DNA of 64,000 bases from Limnephilus marmoratus (GCA_917880885.1 OU862917.1:26586104-26650103), one strand, 5' to 3'. Positions 40,355 to 51,170 are shown, counted from the stretch's first letter. Notes: generated from the letters alone by a model not told the origin. Numbers and translations: made by a program.

Positions 40355-40935
40355 TACTAGCTGACCCGGCAACGCGTTGCTGTGGCTAAAAAAACACTTT
40401 GTAAAATCCAACCTTTGTAACCACCGCCATCTTTGAGTTTATCGCGAAGAGACAGACAGATGCCGCGGAGGACTTTAATTTATAATACGTAGAGATGGTA
40501 TGAAAGATTATAATAATGTGCATGAAATGCTTGGGGTAACTAACGTATTTAAGTTAATAAGGATTAATACTGTATCCGTCTAAATAACTTTTCAATTACC
40601 GCAATGTCCGTGACCATTTTTTAAGAAGATAGAATGGGTATGGTAAGCTATCCGTAAAAGATAGATATATGCCTTTGCGGACTTTTTTGTAGATCTATAA
40701 AAGAGGAATATTCTACCATGAATTGTTTTGTTATATTCCAAAAGGATTAGGCAGCGTTTTCGATGAAAGCTACCAGGCGGCTTGACTTTTTCCGACACTT
40801 CTAACAATTATCGTTATGTTTCAACCAATTTACACAAATCCTTGACAAATTACATACCTAAACCTTCCTCACGAAACACTCTATCTATTGACAGACAGAC
40901 GGCGCGGGGGACTTTAATTTATAATAATATGTAGA
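40355..40935 (+). mobile_element. Helitron-like element
   Basis: It starts ACTAGCTGACCCGGCAACGC then GTTGCTGTGGCTAAAAAAAC, a start very common in insect genomes. It ends GACAGACAGACGGCGCGGGG then GACTTTAATTTATAATAATA. A shorter match to that end lies inside at 40450-40490. The minus-strand frame at 40592-40807 is within the repeat and has no independent support. Confidence 0.6.
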
Positions 40936-41144
40936 GAATAGAGAAAGATGTAGAGATAGAGATAGAGAAGATGTAGAGAAGTAGTGTATATATACTGATT
41001 TGTTTTTATTTAATATGGGTTCTTGAAACCTAAACCGCCTCTTTATAATGTGTGCATAATTAAATGGCCAACAATTTTTGTCATGTGTTATAATTTTTGG
41101 TAAAAATATTCTACAAGGAACCGATTCAAAAAAATTTTTTTTTA

Positions 41145-41420
41145 CATTAACTCCACATAGGAGACCCTGTAGAAAATTACTTTCCCCAGGGCCTAAGTCA
41201 TATTTGGGGATGCTGTATAAAGGGTGTTTTTGAGGAAAGGAAGGAGTGAACTCTTGAATAGACCGTTGTTGGAGGAGGGAGGAATCCACCCATTCCCATG
41301 TGACAAACCTTTGGCGTGTTTTTCGACTGCCAAAGCGAAATACTAGTTTTTCGGAGCATCTTCCGTTGAAATAATACCAGTAAAACAAGCAATAATATCG
41401 ACGGTTACTGTGAAAGCATA
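41145..41420 (-). pseudogene. Hairpin-tail LINE 3' end, strongly decayed
   Basis: A T run is followed by ACATTAACTCCACATAGGAG, AAATTACTTTCCCCAGGGCC and GGATGCTGTATAAAGGGTGT, the LINE/SINE shared 3' end. Then comes LINE-specific sequence (AGGAAGGAGTGAACTCTTGA, GGAGCATCTTCCGTTG). Only scraps of the coding end are recognisable. Confidence 0.65.
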
Positions 41421-41647
41421 GGAAACGGATCAAAATAACCGGCACAGGAATATCGACTAACTCTATCTTATGTGCCCCATTTTCTTCAATATTTTGACAA
41501 TTTTTCAGAATGTGTCGTTACATTCTAAAAATTCAACATCAATTTTGAAGTTGCTGTGGAAAAATCGTCTTTATTTGTAACTTGATCGTCTTAATTTCTA
41601 ATTTGTAAATAAAAGGCTTTTCAGAGTTTTCTTTTTAAATTTTAATA

Positions 41648-41895
41648 ATTTACAATTTGGGTGGCGGGAATGGGTACCGCCGCCCTGGGAACCTTTATTG
41701 GATAACCAACATCTCTGCCGCAGCTCACCCTAAGTGGTTCGCTACGTTTGGTGATTTAGCAGGGGTGCCCGGGTCCATGGGGTGAGGTTTGTCTAGGTCT
41801 TGGAGGCGGATGACCTGGAAACACTGAACCCCATATTCCTACCCACCCCTTAAACCCTTTTCCTTCCCAGAACTCTCTTCTCCTTTATTGTTTAA
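41648..41895 (+). mobile_element. Hairpin-tail SINE, 3'-truncated
   Basis: It starts CAATTTGGGTGGCGGGAATG then GGTACCGCCGCCCTGGGAAC and runs through GTTCGCTACGTTTGGTGATT and TTGTCTAGGTCTTGGAGGCG. It breaks off near CCCAGAACTCTCTTCTCC without the shared 3' end. Confidence 0.75.
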
Positions 41896-43015
41896 AATTT
41901 TGCTGTAAAAAAATTACTTGAGTTGGGAATTTTAAACTCAAATCCAAAACTTGTTTGAAAAAGGTTTTAATGTCTTAAGAGTCGAAACATTTCCTATTGT
42001 TTAAAAGGTATTTAACTTTTATTTTATTTTAAGGCTTCGTAAAGTGCCCTGACAATAATGTTTCATTGCAATAAATCAAATAAATTGAACCAAAAAATTG
42101 TTTTATTTTTTTTATACCAACATTTGACAAACAAACCAAAGAGGAAAATGTTCCAGAAATTATCCTGACGCGGAAAAGCAAATTAAAAATAAAATTGCAA
42201 TGTTTTTTACATTTGCGTCCATGTAAAATGTTAACAATTTTCACATCCGCATTTTAACGTGTTTTATTTCATTTGAAGACATAAAGCCTGTTCCACCCTT
42301 CAATGCCTTTATTAAACTTTTCATGCACTGAAATCTCCGGACAACAATAATGATTCAAGAATATAGTTGATTTTATATGTAGGGTTTTTTTTTAATCTGA
42401 GCGTCTCAGTTAGGACGATCAAAAATCCAAATTATTTCGCTGTGTATAAAAAATTCTTATTGAAAAATTAATAAATTAAAACTCACCGTTTTTACTCCAG
42501 CTAATGTCATGAATCATTGGTAAGTAAGTTAAGTAGGTCCCTGAACACCTTGCTATTCCTTGAAAAGAATGAAAAATTATTTAAACAAAACTTTGATAAA
42601 TTAATGTTTAAAAAGTACCGAAAAATAAAAATTGAAAGGGTGTAATAATTTTTTGGACATTCCGTTTCCGGTTGAAGGTGGAAGTTGTGAAATCTTTTTT
42701 ATTTTATTTTGACTTTCTTGTTCGCATTTTTCAATATAATTGTACTGCTTGATGAAACTTTAAAAAAAAAGTAGTTGAAATATTAGTTTCTAAATAAATG
42801 AAATTATTTTTTTTTTAATTTTGTTTAATTGTGTGATCCTTATTTGTTTTTTTTTTGCGTAAAATATATGGTTTATAAATAAGAATTTAGAGATTTACGA
42901 GTAAGTACCTACTTGCAAATATTACGATTTCAGAGGAAATTTTGGTTATGATTTATTAAATAACAGAAAACTAGAATTTTTTTTCAGTTATTGTTATATC
43001 CTTCAGTAATTCAGT
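41896..43015. other. Unassigned DNA with a MITE half
   Basis: At 42485-42550, TACTCCAGCTAATGTCATGA then ATCATTGGTAAGTAAGTTAA is the right arm of the 'GACTTACTTTAA' MITE without its left arm. The rest is A+T-rich and unrecognised. Confidence 0.4.
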
Positions 43016-43019
43016 TATT

Positions 43020-43065
43020 ATTATATCCTGAGGAAGCTTGGTCGAAGCGAAACGGTCGATATATA
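43020..43065 (+). repeat. Penelope-like terminus with a hammerhead-like block
   Basis: CCTGAGGAAGCTTGGTCGAA then GCGAAACGGTCGATA. CTGAGGA is followed by an extra A, then GCTT/AAGC can form stem II around GGTCG, and GAAAC is intact. The arrangement matches the other blocks listed. The frame 43038-43313 downstream has no motif. Confidence 0.45.
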
Positions 43066-43315
43066 AAATAATAAATTTGTGGTTAAATACAAAGTGTTTG
43101 TTTCATTTTTATGAGAAAATTAGAAACATTCTTTTTTGGAAGCGAGGACTACTGTTCACAGAACTACTGGTTGGTCTTTCGGCCTTTTGGGGATGCAATT
43201 ACGTGAGCATCCGTCGATTTCTCCCCTTTTGTTGTATTTTTTTTTGTATTGGTGATGGCCTCCTTTTTGTGTTTTCACAATTTAAAAATTTAATATCTAA
43301 AAGGTATACTTGAGG

Positions 43316-43556
43316 CACTTTCCAGAGTGGAAGGAACCAACATTTAGAATTGAAACGTCGCTTGAAATGACCTTGTTTAGTGACTAGATCTGAATAGCCG
43401 AGTACTTCCCCACCTTCCTCCTTTCCATCTTCTCCCCCTCTCCACTTATCTTCAGCCTCAAAACGTACCTCAATTGGGGATGTCATAGTCACACTGGCTC
43501 CAGGCGGTTGAAAGCAGTTGGGACTCTTGTTCAGAATTCACGTAAAAAACGGAGCA
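43316..43556 (+). mobile_element. S2 SINE-like repeat
   Basis: CACTTTCCAGAGTGGAAGGA, GAATTGAAACGTCGCTTGAA, TAGATCTGAATAGCCGAGTA, CAATTGGGGATGTCATAGTC and AGTTGGGACTCTTGTTCAGA, then an A run. It lacks ~25 bp of the 5' part relative to 23986-24230. Confidence 0.65.
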
Positions 43557-43689
43557 TTGGGTAGGGAACTACAGCCACCCTTCAGGCGTCAGGAACTTAC
43601 ATGTTCTACAGAATCAAACCATATCCGCAAATGTGCGTTTCCTTTTGTACGGTGATATTAATTTTTATTATGTCATGGGGTTACATTGA

Positions 43690-44285
43690 ATGTACATTTT
43701 TTTTTATTTTATTTTATTTAATATAGGTATATAAGTGTACAGTGGAGTTATATAAATTACATATCGGTACAGAAATTATTGCAATAATAATTGCAATCTC
43801 ACCAAAGAAGAAGCTAGTTCTTGTGCTTGATGAGCGAGTTACACTAATTAGAACTGAAATAGAATAACATTATGCAATAGGTAAGTATATAATAGGATCA
43901 ATTGAGACTTCTGGATCATCTATATGTGTAGGTGTACATACATAGGATACGGTTACATACTAAAATATTGCGCACTTAGGAGAAATTCGAAAAATCTAAA
44001 TGATAAATCTAGAGATGAATTAATAATAAATAGAAGGAACGAGAAAAACAGGTAATTATTTAGTTAATTATTCCTGATGAAGTGTAGCTTCAGTTTGAGT
44101 TTCAGTTTATTGATGTCTTTGGTTTATTTTATTTCAATAGGAAGGTTGTTGAAAAACTTTATTCCTAAAAAGATATAATTGTTTTGCATTAGTTTGGCGT
44201 TAAATTTTGGTATTTTGATGTTGTCTTGATATCTGTTTGATTGGTGATATTACATAATTTTTAATTTACATAATTTTAAATATTG
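43690..44285 (-). pseudogene. LINE C-terminus and long 3' UTR
   Basis: On the minus strand NRYQDNIKIPKFNAKLMQNN then YIFLGIKFFNNLPIEIK (about 44245-44135) is the conserved closing phrase of LINE proteins (compare 30790-30870 and 60980-61235). The downstream UTR runs to a T-rich edge at 43700 (minus-strand poly-A with AAATAAAATAAAAT). No RT palm remains. Confidence 0.5.
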
Positions 44286-44289
44286 GAAA

Positions 44290-44507
44290 TTGTAATGTTC
44301 TTTTATTGTGGCCTTACTAGCCCACAAATAATAATAGAGATGTACTCGACAGAACCATTTTAGCAGCCTTAGTAATCACTCGCTACGTAGACAATAATAC
44401 AGTACTATTGAATCCATTGTACATTGCAATAAAGACGAAAGAACTTACGTGTACATCTCTATTATTATTTGTGGGCTAGTAAGGCTACAATAAAAGAACA
44501 TTACAGA
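44290..44507. repeat. Long perfect-arm inverted repeat, ~55-bp arms
   Basis: TGTAATGTTCTTTTATTGTG then GCCTTACTAGCCCACAAATA and ATAATAGAGATGTAC (left, from 44291) is inverted as GTACATCTCTATTATTATTT then GTGGGCTAGTAAGGCTACAA and TAAAAGAACATTACA (to ~44505). There is a ~105-bp loop and only one or two mismatches in the arms. It may be a young MITE or an inverted duplication at the edge of the LINE. Confidence 0.7.
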
Positions 44508-44844
44508 AATAAAACAATGGGAGTTTCTGTGTTTCAGAATATTGAAGAATATCCTAAAAGGCTTAAGATACTTGAGTTCTGGAATAGGAATTTAAATTTT
44601 TAAAATTTACGTATACGCCAAATCCCAAAAATCTAGAAAATTCTTACAGCATATGTACACTTTGAACTTTTACGTTAGTTATATTTTTCGCCCGTCACTT
44701 TGTTATGGTGGACGAATATTTATTTTCCTTATAGGTATTTTTAGAAGAGCGCCTGGTCATTCTTTCTTTAGAAATTTAGAATAATTTATTATTTTTTTTA
44801 TTTATCTAAACTAGCATTTTCTATGAAAAGAACTGTACTATTGA

Positions 44845-45205
44845 TGACCTTTTTATGTGAATACTGCGAAAGGGTCCCAACTGCCCCTTGCAAGCGGGAG
44901 TCAGTGCGACTACGGCATCCTCAACTGGGTTATGTTGTGAGGCTGAATGATATGGAGAAGGCAAAGAGATGGGGAAGATGGAGAAGGGGAAGTTCCTGGT
45001 TATTCAGATTCGGTCACCAAACACGGCTAAAGCCATTTATTTTCATTTTATTTAGAACATTAATAGGTTGATAACGTTACACAATCAATTTTTACGTTGT
45101 CATCAAGCAAACATAAAACATATTATTTCAAGCAACGCTTCGATTCCGGTAGTCCTTCGGCAGGGCGATACTTAACCATACCGTTGTCTACCATCCTGGA
45201 AAGTA
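44845..45205 (-). mobile_element. S2 repeat with a ~90-bp insertion
   Basis: GAATACTGCGAAAGGGTCCC, GCATCCTCAACTGGGTTATG, GGTCACCAAACACGGCTAAA and GCCATTT, then foreign sequence 45036-45126, then CAAGCAACGCTTCGATTCCG and CAGGGCGATACTTAACCATA. ATTT occurs at both edges of the insertion, a weak 4-bp TSD. Confidence 0.6.
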
Positions 45206-45261
45206 TCGGAAGTAGGTACCTATACTTATTATATATTATGTTAAAACAAAAATTAATAAAA

Positions 45262-45325
45262 TAAATTTACTTGCGCACGCCGGGATTCGAACTCGCGACT
45301 CTGGGATTTGTACCCCTCGAACAAC
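45262..45325 (-). ncRNA. Truncated tRNA-like SINE head
   Basis: The minus strand reads CCCAGAGTCGCGAGTTCGAA then TCCCGGCGTGCGCAAGTAAA, with B box AGTTCGAATCC. The 5' half with the A box is lost or decayed. It is related to 2739-2830 and 37326-37397. Confidence 0.5.
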
Positions 45326-45434
45326 TTTATTTTATGGAATTATTCAACGTTATTTTCGTAAAACTTAAAACACTTGAATAGACACACATGGATTTTTAGT
45401 TTTTTTTCTGTAAAGACATAATTTAAGACACAAT

Positions 45435-46625
45435 GGTGGCCAGGTGGATGTTGCTTATTTTGGCCTGGAAAAAGCATTCGACAAGGTTGACATCGACATT
45501 CTTCTAAATAAGCTAGCTTCATTTGGTTTTTCCAAAAGACTACTCTGTTTTTTTGCTTCATATTTTCGAAATCATAGACAGTTTGTTTATTATAAGGGTT
45601 CCAGTTCTTTTGAATTCGTAGTTTTTTCTGGAGTTCCTCAGGGGTCTATCCTTGGACCACTTCTGTTTTTGATTTTTATTAACGATATTGGTTCAGTTAT
45701 CACACATTCGCTGTATTTACTATTTGCAGATGACTTGAAACTATATCGCTCAATAAAAAATCTTCTTGACTGTATTCTCCTTCAACGTGACATTGAATGC
45801 GTCTCAAACTGGGCCAAAATAAATGGCTTGAACTTCAGTACACCCAAGTGCAATATCGTCTAGTATACAAGATCAAAGAAACCTCATGTATTTGATTATA
45901 CAATTAATGAAATTATTCTCCAACACCTAAACCAAATCAAAGATCTAGGAGTTATTTACGACAGCAAACTAACTTTTCACCAACACATCGATGATTTAAT
46001 AAGCAGAGCATACAGGATTCTCGGCTTCGTAATTAGAAACTCATATCCGTTTCGTAACACAAACACTAACGTTATTATATAACACACTAGTCCTGAGTGT
46101 ACTTGAGTCAAATTCGATCATCTGGGCCCCACACGAATTAACATACACTTTACGCGTTGAAAGAGTCCATAAGAAATTTTTAAGGTTTTTATTCTCGCGG
46201 CTCTATGGACGTTACCCTTGGCTTTACCCATCGATTTATATATTAGGCATGACCAATTACCACTCCCTAGAGACACGTAGAGGTATTGCTTTGTTTAAAT
46301 ATTTTTTTCAATTAATGAACGGTCACTTATCTAATAATGAGATATTGGCCCAATTAAATTTTTTTGTACCAGAGTCTCACTCTCGAGGACGTCATCACAA
46401 CCTCCTATATAGTAGAGCAAGCCGCACTAATTTATTTATGAACTCACCTCTGGGGAGAGCTACGTGCTTTTTGAATGCGGTGGATAAAAAATTTGATTTA
46501 TTTATTGTGGCCTATAGCGCATTTGTAAGATTTTTGGCATTGCATATACACTGCATAAATGGTACAATTATAACGTCTTAGGCTATATTGCCTGTAATTG
46601 TTATAAATAAATGTACAACTTATAT
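45435..46625 (+). pseudogene. Jockey/CR1-group LINE, RT palm to C-terminus
   Basis: The frame from 45444 (139 codons) reads MDVAYFGLEKAFDKVDIDIL. RT motif A normally has Asp where Gly-7 stands (GAC to GGC), so one catalytic residue is lost. Then come FSGVPQGSILGPLLFLIFIN and LYLLFADDLKLYRS with FADD intact. After a stop at 45863 the frame shifts repeatedly to 46249-46581 (TNYHSLETRRGIALFKYFFQ, LMNGHLSNNEI, VPESHSRGRHHNLLY). It ends TTATAAATAAATG plus TATATAAATAAATAA. A SINE follows within ten bases. Confidence 0.85.
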
Positions 46626-46631
46626 ATAAAT

Positions 46632-46870
46632 AAATAATCCAGACCTCTCCAGCCGGTCTCAACAAACCGCCTTGCACCGCAGTGGGAGGGATTGATAGAT
46701 CTGGATCCCCAGATTCCTATCCACTCCTCATACCTTTTTCCTTTCCAGAACTTCCTCTCCTTCCTTTTCATAAAAAGACCCTCCACACAGCATCGCCAAA
46801 AATGACAGGCCCTGAGGGATTTGTTTATCCTCAAGGCCTTTTGTGTGGAGCTTTTGTAAAAAAAAAACGC
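46632..46870 (+). mobile_element. Hairpin-tail SINE, 5'-truncated
   Basis: CTTGCACCGCAGTGGGAGGG, CCAGATTCCTATCCACTCCT, AAAGACCCTCCACACAGCAT, GGCCCTGAGGGATTTGTTTA and TTGTGTGGAGCTTTTGTAAA. The stem-loop has lost part of one arm. It sits directly after the LINE tail at 46625. Confidence 0.75.
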
Positions 46871-46884
46871 AGAAAAAAGGTAAC

Positions 46885-46960
46885 GGTTGAAACTGAGAAT
46901 CGAACCCAGTATCTCTGTCTTACATATCTATATATGCGTCTTACCTAAGCTAAAATAAAG
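46885..46960 (-). ncRNA. tRNA-like remnant
   Basis: The minus strand reads TTTTAGCTTAGGTAAGACGC then ATACTGGGTTCGATTCTCAG. A box TAGCTTAGG and B box GGTTCGATTCT are separated by ~40 bases. The stems are imperfect. It is probably a SINE head or pseudo-tRNA. Confidence 0.4.
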
Positions 46961-47029
46961 TTTTCGCTTTATAGAAACCTACTTTATACATTTATAAAAA
47001 ACCATAGATAAAATTGCGAGAAACAATTT

Positions 47030-47248
47030 ACAAAAAATTCTGCCTCAATACAGGTTCACCTAGTGAGGCAGGCTATGCACAACTAAAAATATTGTATAAT
47101 TGTGCTACTTCTGTGTAATCGTTCTTACATTACCTTCTATTTGTGATTTTTTTTGTACTGATGTAATCTATTTGTAAACTACATTGAACATGTAATTTTT
47201 TTAGTTATAATGTTGCCAATTTCATTGAATAAAGGTAATCTTATTATA
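47030..47248 (+). mobile_element. LINE 3' UTR with conserved stem-loop
   Basis: TTCTGCCTCAATACAGGTTC then ACCTAGTGAGGCAGGCTATG, then TTCATTGAATAAAGGTAATC then TTATTATATG. The CTGCCTCA...TGAGGCAG hairpin and the AATAAAGGTA tail match the minus-strand LINE end at 30348-30560. Confidence 0.5.
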
Positions 47249-47774
47249 TGTATATTGTATATTAAACCTGGGCAACACCTCTAGCAAAGTCTAATATTTT
47301 GAATTCAGAATTAACAATGTTATTTTAACTAATTTTTCCCACATTTTTTTCGGCTTTCATTTTAAATTTTCGATTCCCATTTACGTCCGTTACTTTTTTT
47401 TCTATGTCTTGTTCTGTTTGTAATGTTTTTTTTTGTGTATCATAAATTCATTTATCATAAATAAATTATGACAATAGATCCGATTTCTGCGTAGTTAGCC
47501 ATTTCGAATCTCGGTCTTATCTACTGTTTATATATCTGAGAACTAATATTATGTTCGTGTGTGTTTGTCAGTTCATCAAACCAATATTATTTTGCCCAAG
47601 GTCGAAATGAAAGCAGTTTTTGACTCTACGCTCAATGCGATTGACCAAGTTACATATTGATGAGTAGAAAAAGTAATTAGGTACAAAGTAATATTAAGTT
47701 GTAGAAGAACACGAAATTATTTTTTTTAACTTTTTAGTGCATTTTTTTAAGTCGTTTTTTTGTTTTTTTTTTTG

Positions 47775-47850
47775 TTTAATTTTTGTTTATGTGAATACCG
47801 CACAAGAATCCCAACTGCTCCCAACCCCTTCAGCCAGTGAGACTATTTTG
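47775..47850 (-). mobile_element. S2 repeat 3' end, interrupted by a LINE
   Basis: ATGTGAATACCGCACAAGAA then TCCCAACTGCTCCCAACCCC and TTCAGCCAGTGAGACTATTT matches the S2 3' end. The rest is lost where the T-rich 3' tail of the minus-strand LINE begins (~47855). Confidence 0.6.
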
Positions 47851-47879
47851 AATTTTTTTTTATTTATTTTTTTATTATT

Positions 47880-48935
47880 TTTTTGGTTTATTTATTTATT
47901 TATTTATTAACGGTATAAATATACCATATTACATGTCACAAAATATTAGTTGTAGGTACATAAGAAATAATTATAAAACAGAGTTAAGTTAATTGTGGCA
48001 TTTCATTATGAAATGACACAAAGGGCTACAATTACATTCAATACTATAGTATAAATAAAATTAATATTGACTGAAGATATATAGAATAGCCTTCTTGTAC
48101 CTAGCTTCCGTGCAGTTAAATAGATCCGCCACATCTGCGTATCTATTACTAACTTCATGTAATCTAGGTAAAAGCGAGTGTTTCGTGTACTCAGTTCTGT
48201 TGTTGTTACATTGAAACAAGATTTTGGAGCGAGTTGCTCTAGTGGGTATATGAAATTCGATGAGCTTAGTTAAGGACTGTCTATTTTACCATTTACAATT
48301 TTGAACATAAATATTAAGTCGGATATAATTCTTCGATCTGAGAGATTTAATAAATTTAATTCTTTCATCAAGTAGTTATAATTTATGTTTTCAATGGTAA
48401 TACCGAGTTTAAAATTTATATGTCTTAGAAATTTGCGTTGAATTTTTTCGATTGTATCTGAATGTAATTTAAAATGGGGGGATCAGATCGAGGAGTTATA
48501 TTCGATTTGACTACGTACTAAGGATGTATACAAAATTTTTACAGTTGAAATATTCCTAAAACCTCTGGTATTTCGAAGAATGAAGTCAAGCATTTTTATT
48601 CCTTTATTAGTGATTGTGTTTATATGGGATATAAAGTTTAATTTTGAGTCGAAAATTATGCCCTCATTAATTTCTTCGACAGAGGTAAGGGTAGAGTTGT
48701 TAAGTACATACGGATGAATTATTGGTTGACTTATTCTGTAAAATCTTATTGAATGACACTTATTTATGTTCAGAAAAAGTTTGTTAAGAGAACACCAATT
48801 AATTAACTTGTTTAAATTATTTTGTAGACAGATACAATCTTCGGCCGTTTTAATTATTTTAAAAATTTTCAAATCATCTGCAAAAAGCAACACGTTAGTG
48901 ACAATATAAAAATACAAGGTAAAGCAGTTTTTTCA
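47880..48935 (-). pseudogene. CR1/Jockey-group LINE, RT C-terminal half
   Basis: The minus-strand frame 48917-48483 reads TNVLLFADDLKIFK (FADD at residues 12-15), WCSLNKLFLNINKCHSIRFY, VEEINEGIIFDSKLNFISHI and ILYTSLVRSQIEYNS. After one stop the sequence continues to ~48070: IEKIQRKFLRHINFKLGITI, LSDRRIISDLIFMFKIVNGK, FHIPTRATRSKILFQ. The 3' tail is AATAAATAAATAAATAAA (plus-strand TTTATTTATT at 47885). It is the same family as 54897-55958. Confidence 0.85.
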
Positions 48936-49069
48936 CAGTCCTCCTCACTAGGTATTCTTGTTCCGAGGCGGACTGTATGTTGTTGTAAGGGTGCTGATCA
49001 TGATTGTATCATCTTTTGCTGATATTCACAAAATAAACAACAAATAGAATATAATATAAAATCATATAA

Positions 49070-49581
49070 ATTATGATTTCTCTGGCCAAAAGATATATTT
49101 AATTTCGGCATGTTCAGTAGTTTTGAGAATTTCGTCCTTGTAGTGTTAGTCAGTAAGATAGTAATGCTGAATACATTAAAGTTTTAAAAAATTTGTAGTA
49201 CTTACATGAGCTTTGTAAGTTTCTTTGTAATGCTATTTATGTGGAAGTGAAATCGAAGATTTTCATCGATTTCAATGCCGAGATTTATATTTCTAGTATG
49301 TGTTATAGTGGGGAAATGGCTGCATTAATTTTTTTCCTTGGCAATCACGTAATTTAAGAGCATAATTCTCAACTGGTTGTCCTCTGGCCGTTATGGAAAA
49401 AGTTAAATATTTAGTTTTGTTAACATTAAGTGTAACTGAGTTTTGCTTAAGCCATTTTCGCAGGCATACAAGCCCGTGTTCAGCTTCTTTGTAAGTGGTT
49501 ATCCAATCACTTTCATTAAATAAAATGACAGTGTCATTGGCAAAACTAATGATTTTTCCTTTGGTGTGTAAGTTGCAGATA

Positions 49582-49641
<60 letters not shown>

Positions 49642-50000
49642 AAAATGGTCCTAAGACACTTCCTTGCGGTACACCGTAATTGATTGGGAGAGGTTTACTT
49701 TTACGTTTTTCAATTTTAACGCACTCTGAAGTCCTGTTATGCATCTTATTAGCAGATTTAAAGTTGTGTTTGAAATCCCAATTATTTTAAGTTTCTTGGA
49801 AAGGATTTTATGGTCTATCGTCTATTGTGTCAAAGGCCTTTTGCAGGTCTAATAATATTGTAAAAGATTTATTTCCCTTGTCTAGGCTTTTCGTGATCGT
49901 GTTTATGATATCGTCTATGTCGTCGGCAGTACTCAAGTTTTGTCGAAAACGAGTTTTGTCGAGAGCCTTCCCCCTCAGTACAAGAAATACAAAGAATAAT
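49070..50000 (-). pseudogene. CR1/L2-group LINE RT with a microsatellite inside the palm
   Basis: Minus-strand readings in order: RFRQNLSTADDIDDIINTIT, KSFTILLDLQKAFDTID (motif A, Asp present), NYGVPQGSVLGPFLIYIYIY (then the TA run), GKIISFANDTVILFNESDW (FADD changed to FAND, losing a catalytic Asp), CLRKWLKQNSVTLNVNKTKY and LTFSITARGQP. Several frameshifts separate these. The second half lies 49070-49580. Confidence 0.8.
49584..49639. repeat. (TA)28 microsatellite inside LINE coding sequence
   Basis: The 56-bp pure AT/TA run begins exactly where related LINEs encode FLIYIN or FLIYIY (RT block after PQGSxLGP). It translates as repeated Ile-Tyr on the minus strand and keeps PQGSVLGPFL in frame. 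Confidence 0.95.
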
Positions 50001-50831
50001 AAAGAGAAACAAGTATTGATACACGTGCCTGGAGTAAATAGCAACAATCAACAATAAAAATTAATGTGTATGGTAAATATTGACATAAAAAGTAAGTTGC
50101 AGGCTATATTATATAACATAACTAGAGAAACAAAAAGTTATAAATTTTTGTTAAACATTTTACGAGTATTACGGAATAAATGAAAATATCAACAGCACTT
50201 AATTTATTTCCAAACCCGTGTATACTCGTACTTTGAAATGGGGAATGAAATAAGTAGTTTGTTTCGACGAATAAACAAAGAACAAACTCTGGAAGTCTCG
50301 TGTTACGAAATTGTTATATTGTGTACATTTTAATTCCTGTACAGAGCAAAAGGGTAAAAATCTATTCGACTGTGTTAAAACTTTCGCCGACCCGTGAAAA
50401 ATCACGTGGTACCTACTATTATTATTATTATAATTGGTATGATCAATTTACTTGTGGAATTCGTGAAGCTGAAAGTTTATGTCAATAACGCAGATAGGAC
50501 ATTGCCGCAGAATGACCAAGAAAAAATATTCACGAAAATGTACTAATTTACTCGTATATGTAGATAGGTACTTTATCGCTTATCTGAATTCTTCACACAA
50601 TCAGTGTCAATTTTGAGAATAACACATTCAAAGCACATCCGACTTCCAAAAGTTCATTGAACAAGAGTTACTCGTACTTGGGTCAGACACACAACCGAAA
50701 TTAGTTTTTTTTAATGATGTTTTTTTATGACATCGGTTTAATTTCAAAATGACAGAAAAAATACCTTCACTTTTTGTATTCCAATTTCTAATCACACTAA
50801 ACTTGTGATGCATTTCTGTCAATCTCAATCC
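50001..50831. other. Unassigned DNA
   Basis: No coding frame, TIR or known repeat was recognised. Confidence 0.4.
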
Positions 50832-50837
50832 ATGCAA

Positions 50838-51170
50838 TTTGGGAGGCGGAAATGGGTACCGCCGCCCCGGGAACCCTTATTGGATGACTAACACCTCTGC
50901 CATAGGTCACCCCAAGTGGTTCGCTACGTTTGGTGATTTAGCAGGGGTGCCCGGGTTCATGGGGTGAGGTTTGTCTAGGTCTTGGAGGCGGATGACCAGG
51001 ACATACTGAACCCCAGATTCCTACCCACCCCTTAATCACTTTTCCTTCCCAGAACTCTCGTTTCCTTCATTTCCTTAAAAAAAACCTCTACAGAGCATCC
51101 CCAAAGATGACATAGGCCCTGAGGGAAATTATTTTCCTCAGGGCCTCCTGTGTGGAGCTCATGTAAAAAA
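50838..51170 (+). mobile_element. Hairpin-tail SINE, full-length reference copy
   Basis: ATGCAA flanks it (50832-50837 and 51171-51176), a 6-bp TSD. The 5' end TTTGGGAGGCGGAAATGGGT then ACCGCCGCCCCGGG can fold (GGCGG/CCGCC). The middle has GTTCGCTACGTTTGGTGATT and GTGCCCGGGTTCATGGGGTG, a weak B-box-like match. The 3' end has CTCTACAGAGCATCCCCAAA, the arms GGCCCTGAGGGAAATT and ATTTTCCTCAGGGCC, then TCCTGTGTGGAGCTCATGTA and an A run. The last ~110 bp are shared with the LINE at 18782-19345. No clear tRNA homology was found. Confidence 0.8.

Noticed and set aside
43038..43313. 91-codon frame after a hammerhead-like block
   Set aside because: No motif; it crosses the junction towards an S2 repeat and contains low-complexity Phe-rich sequence.
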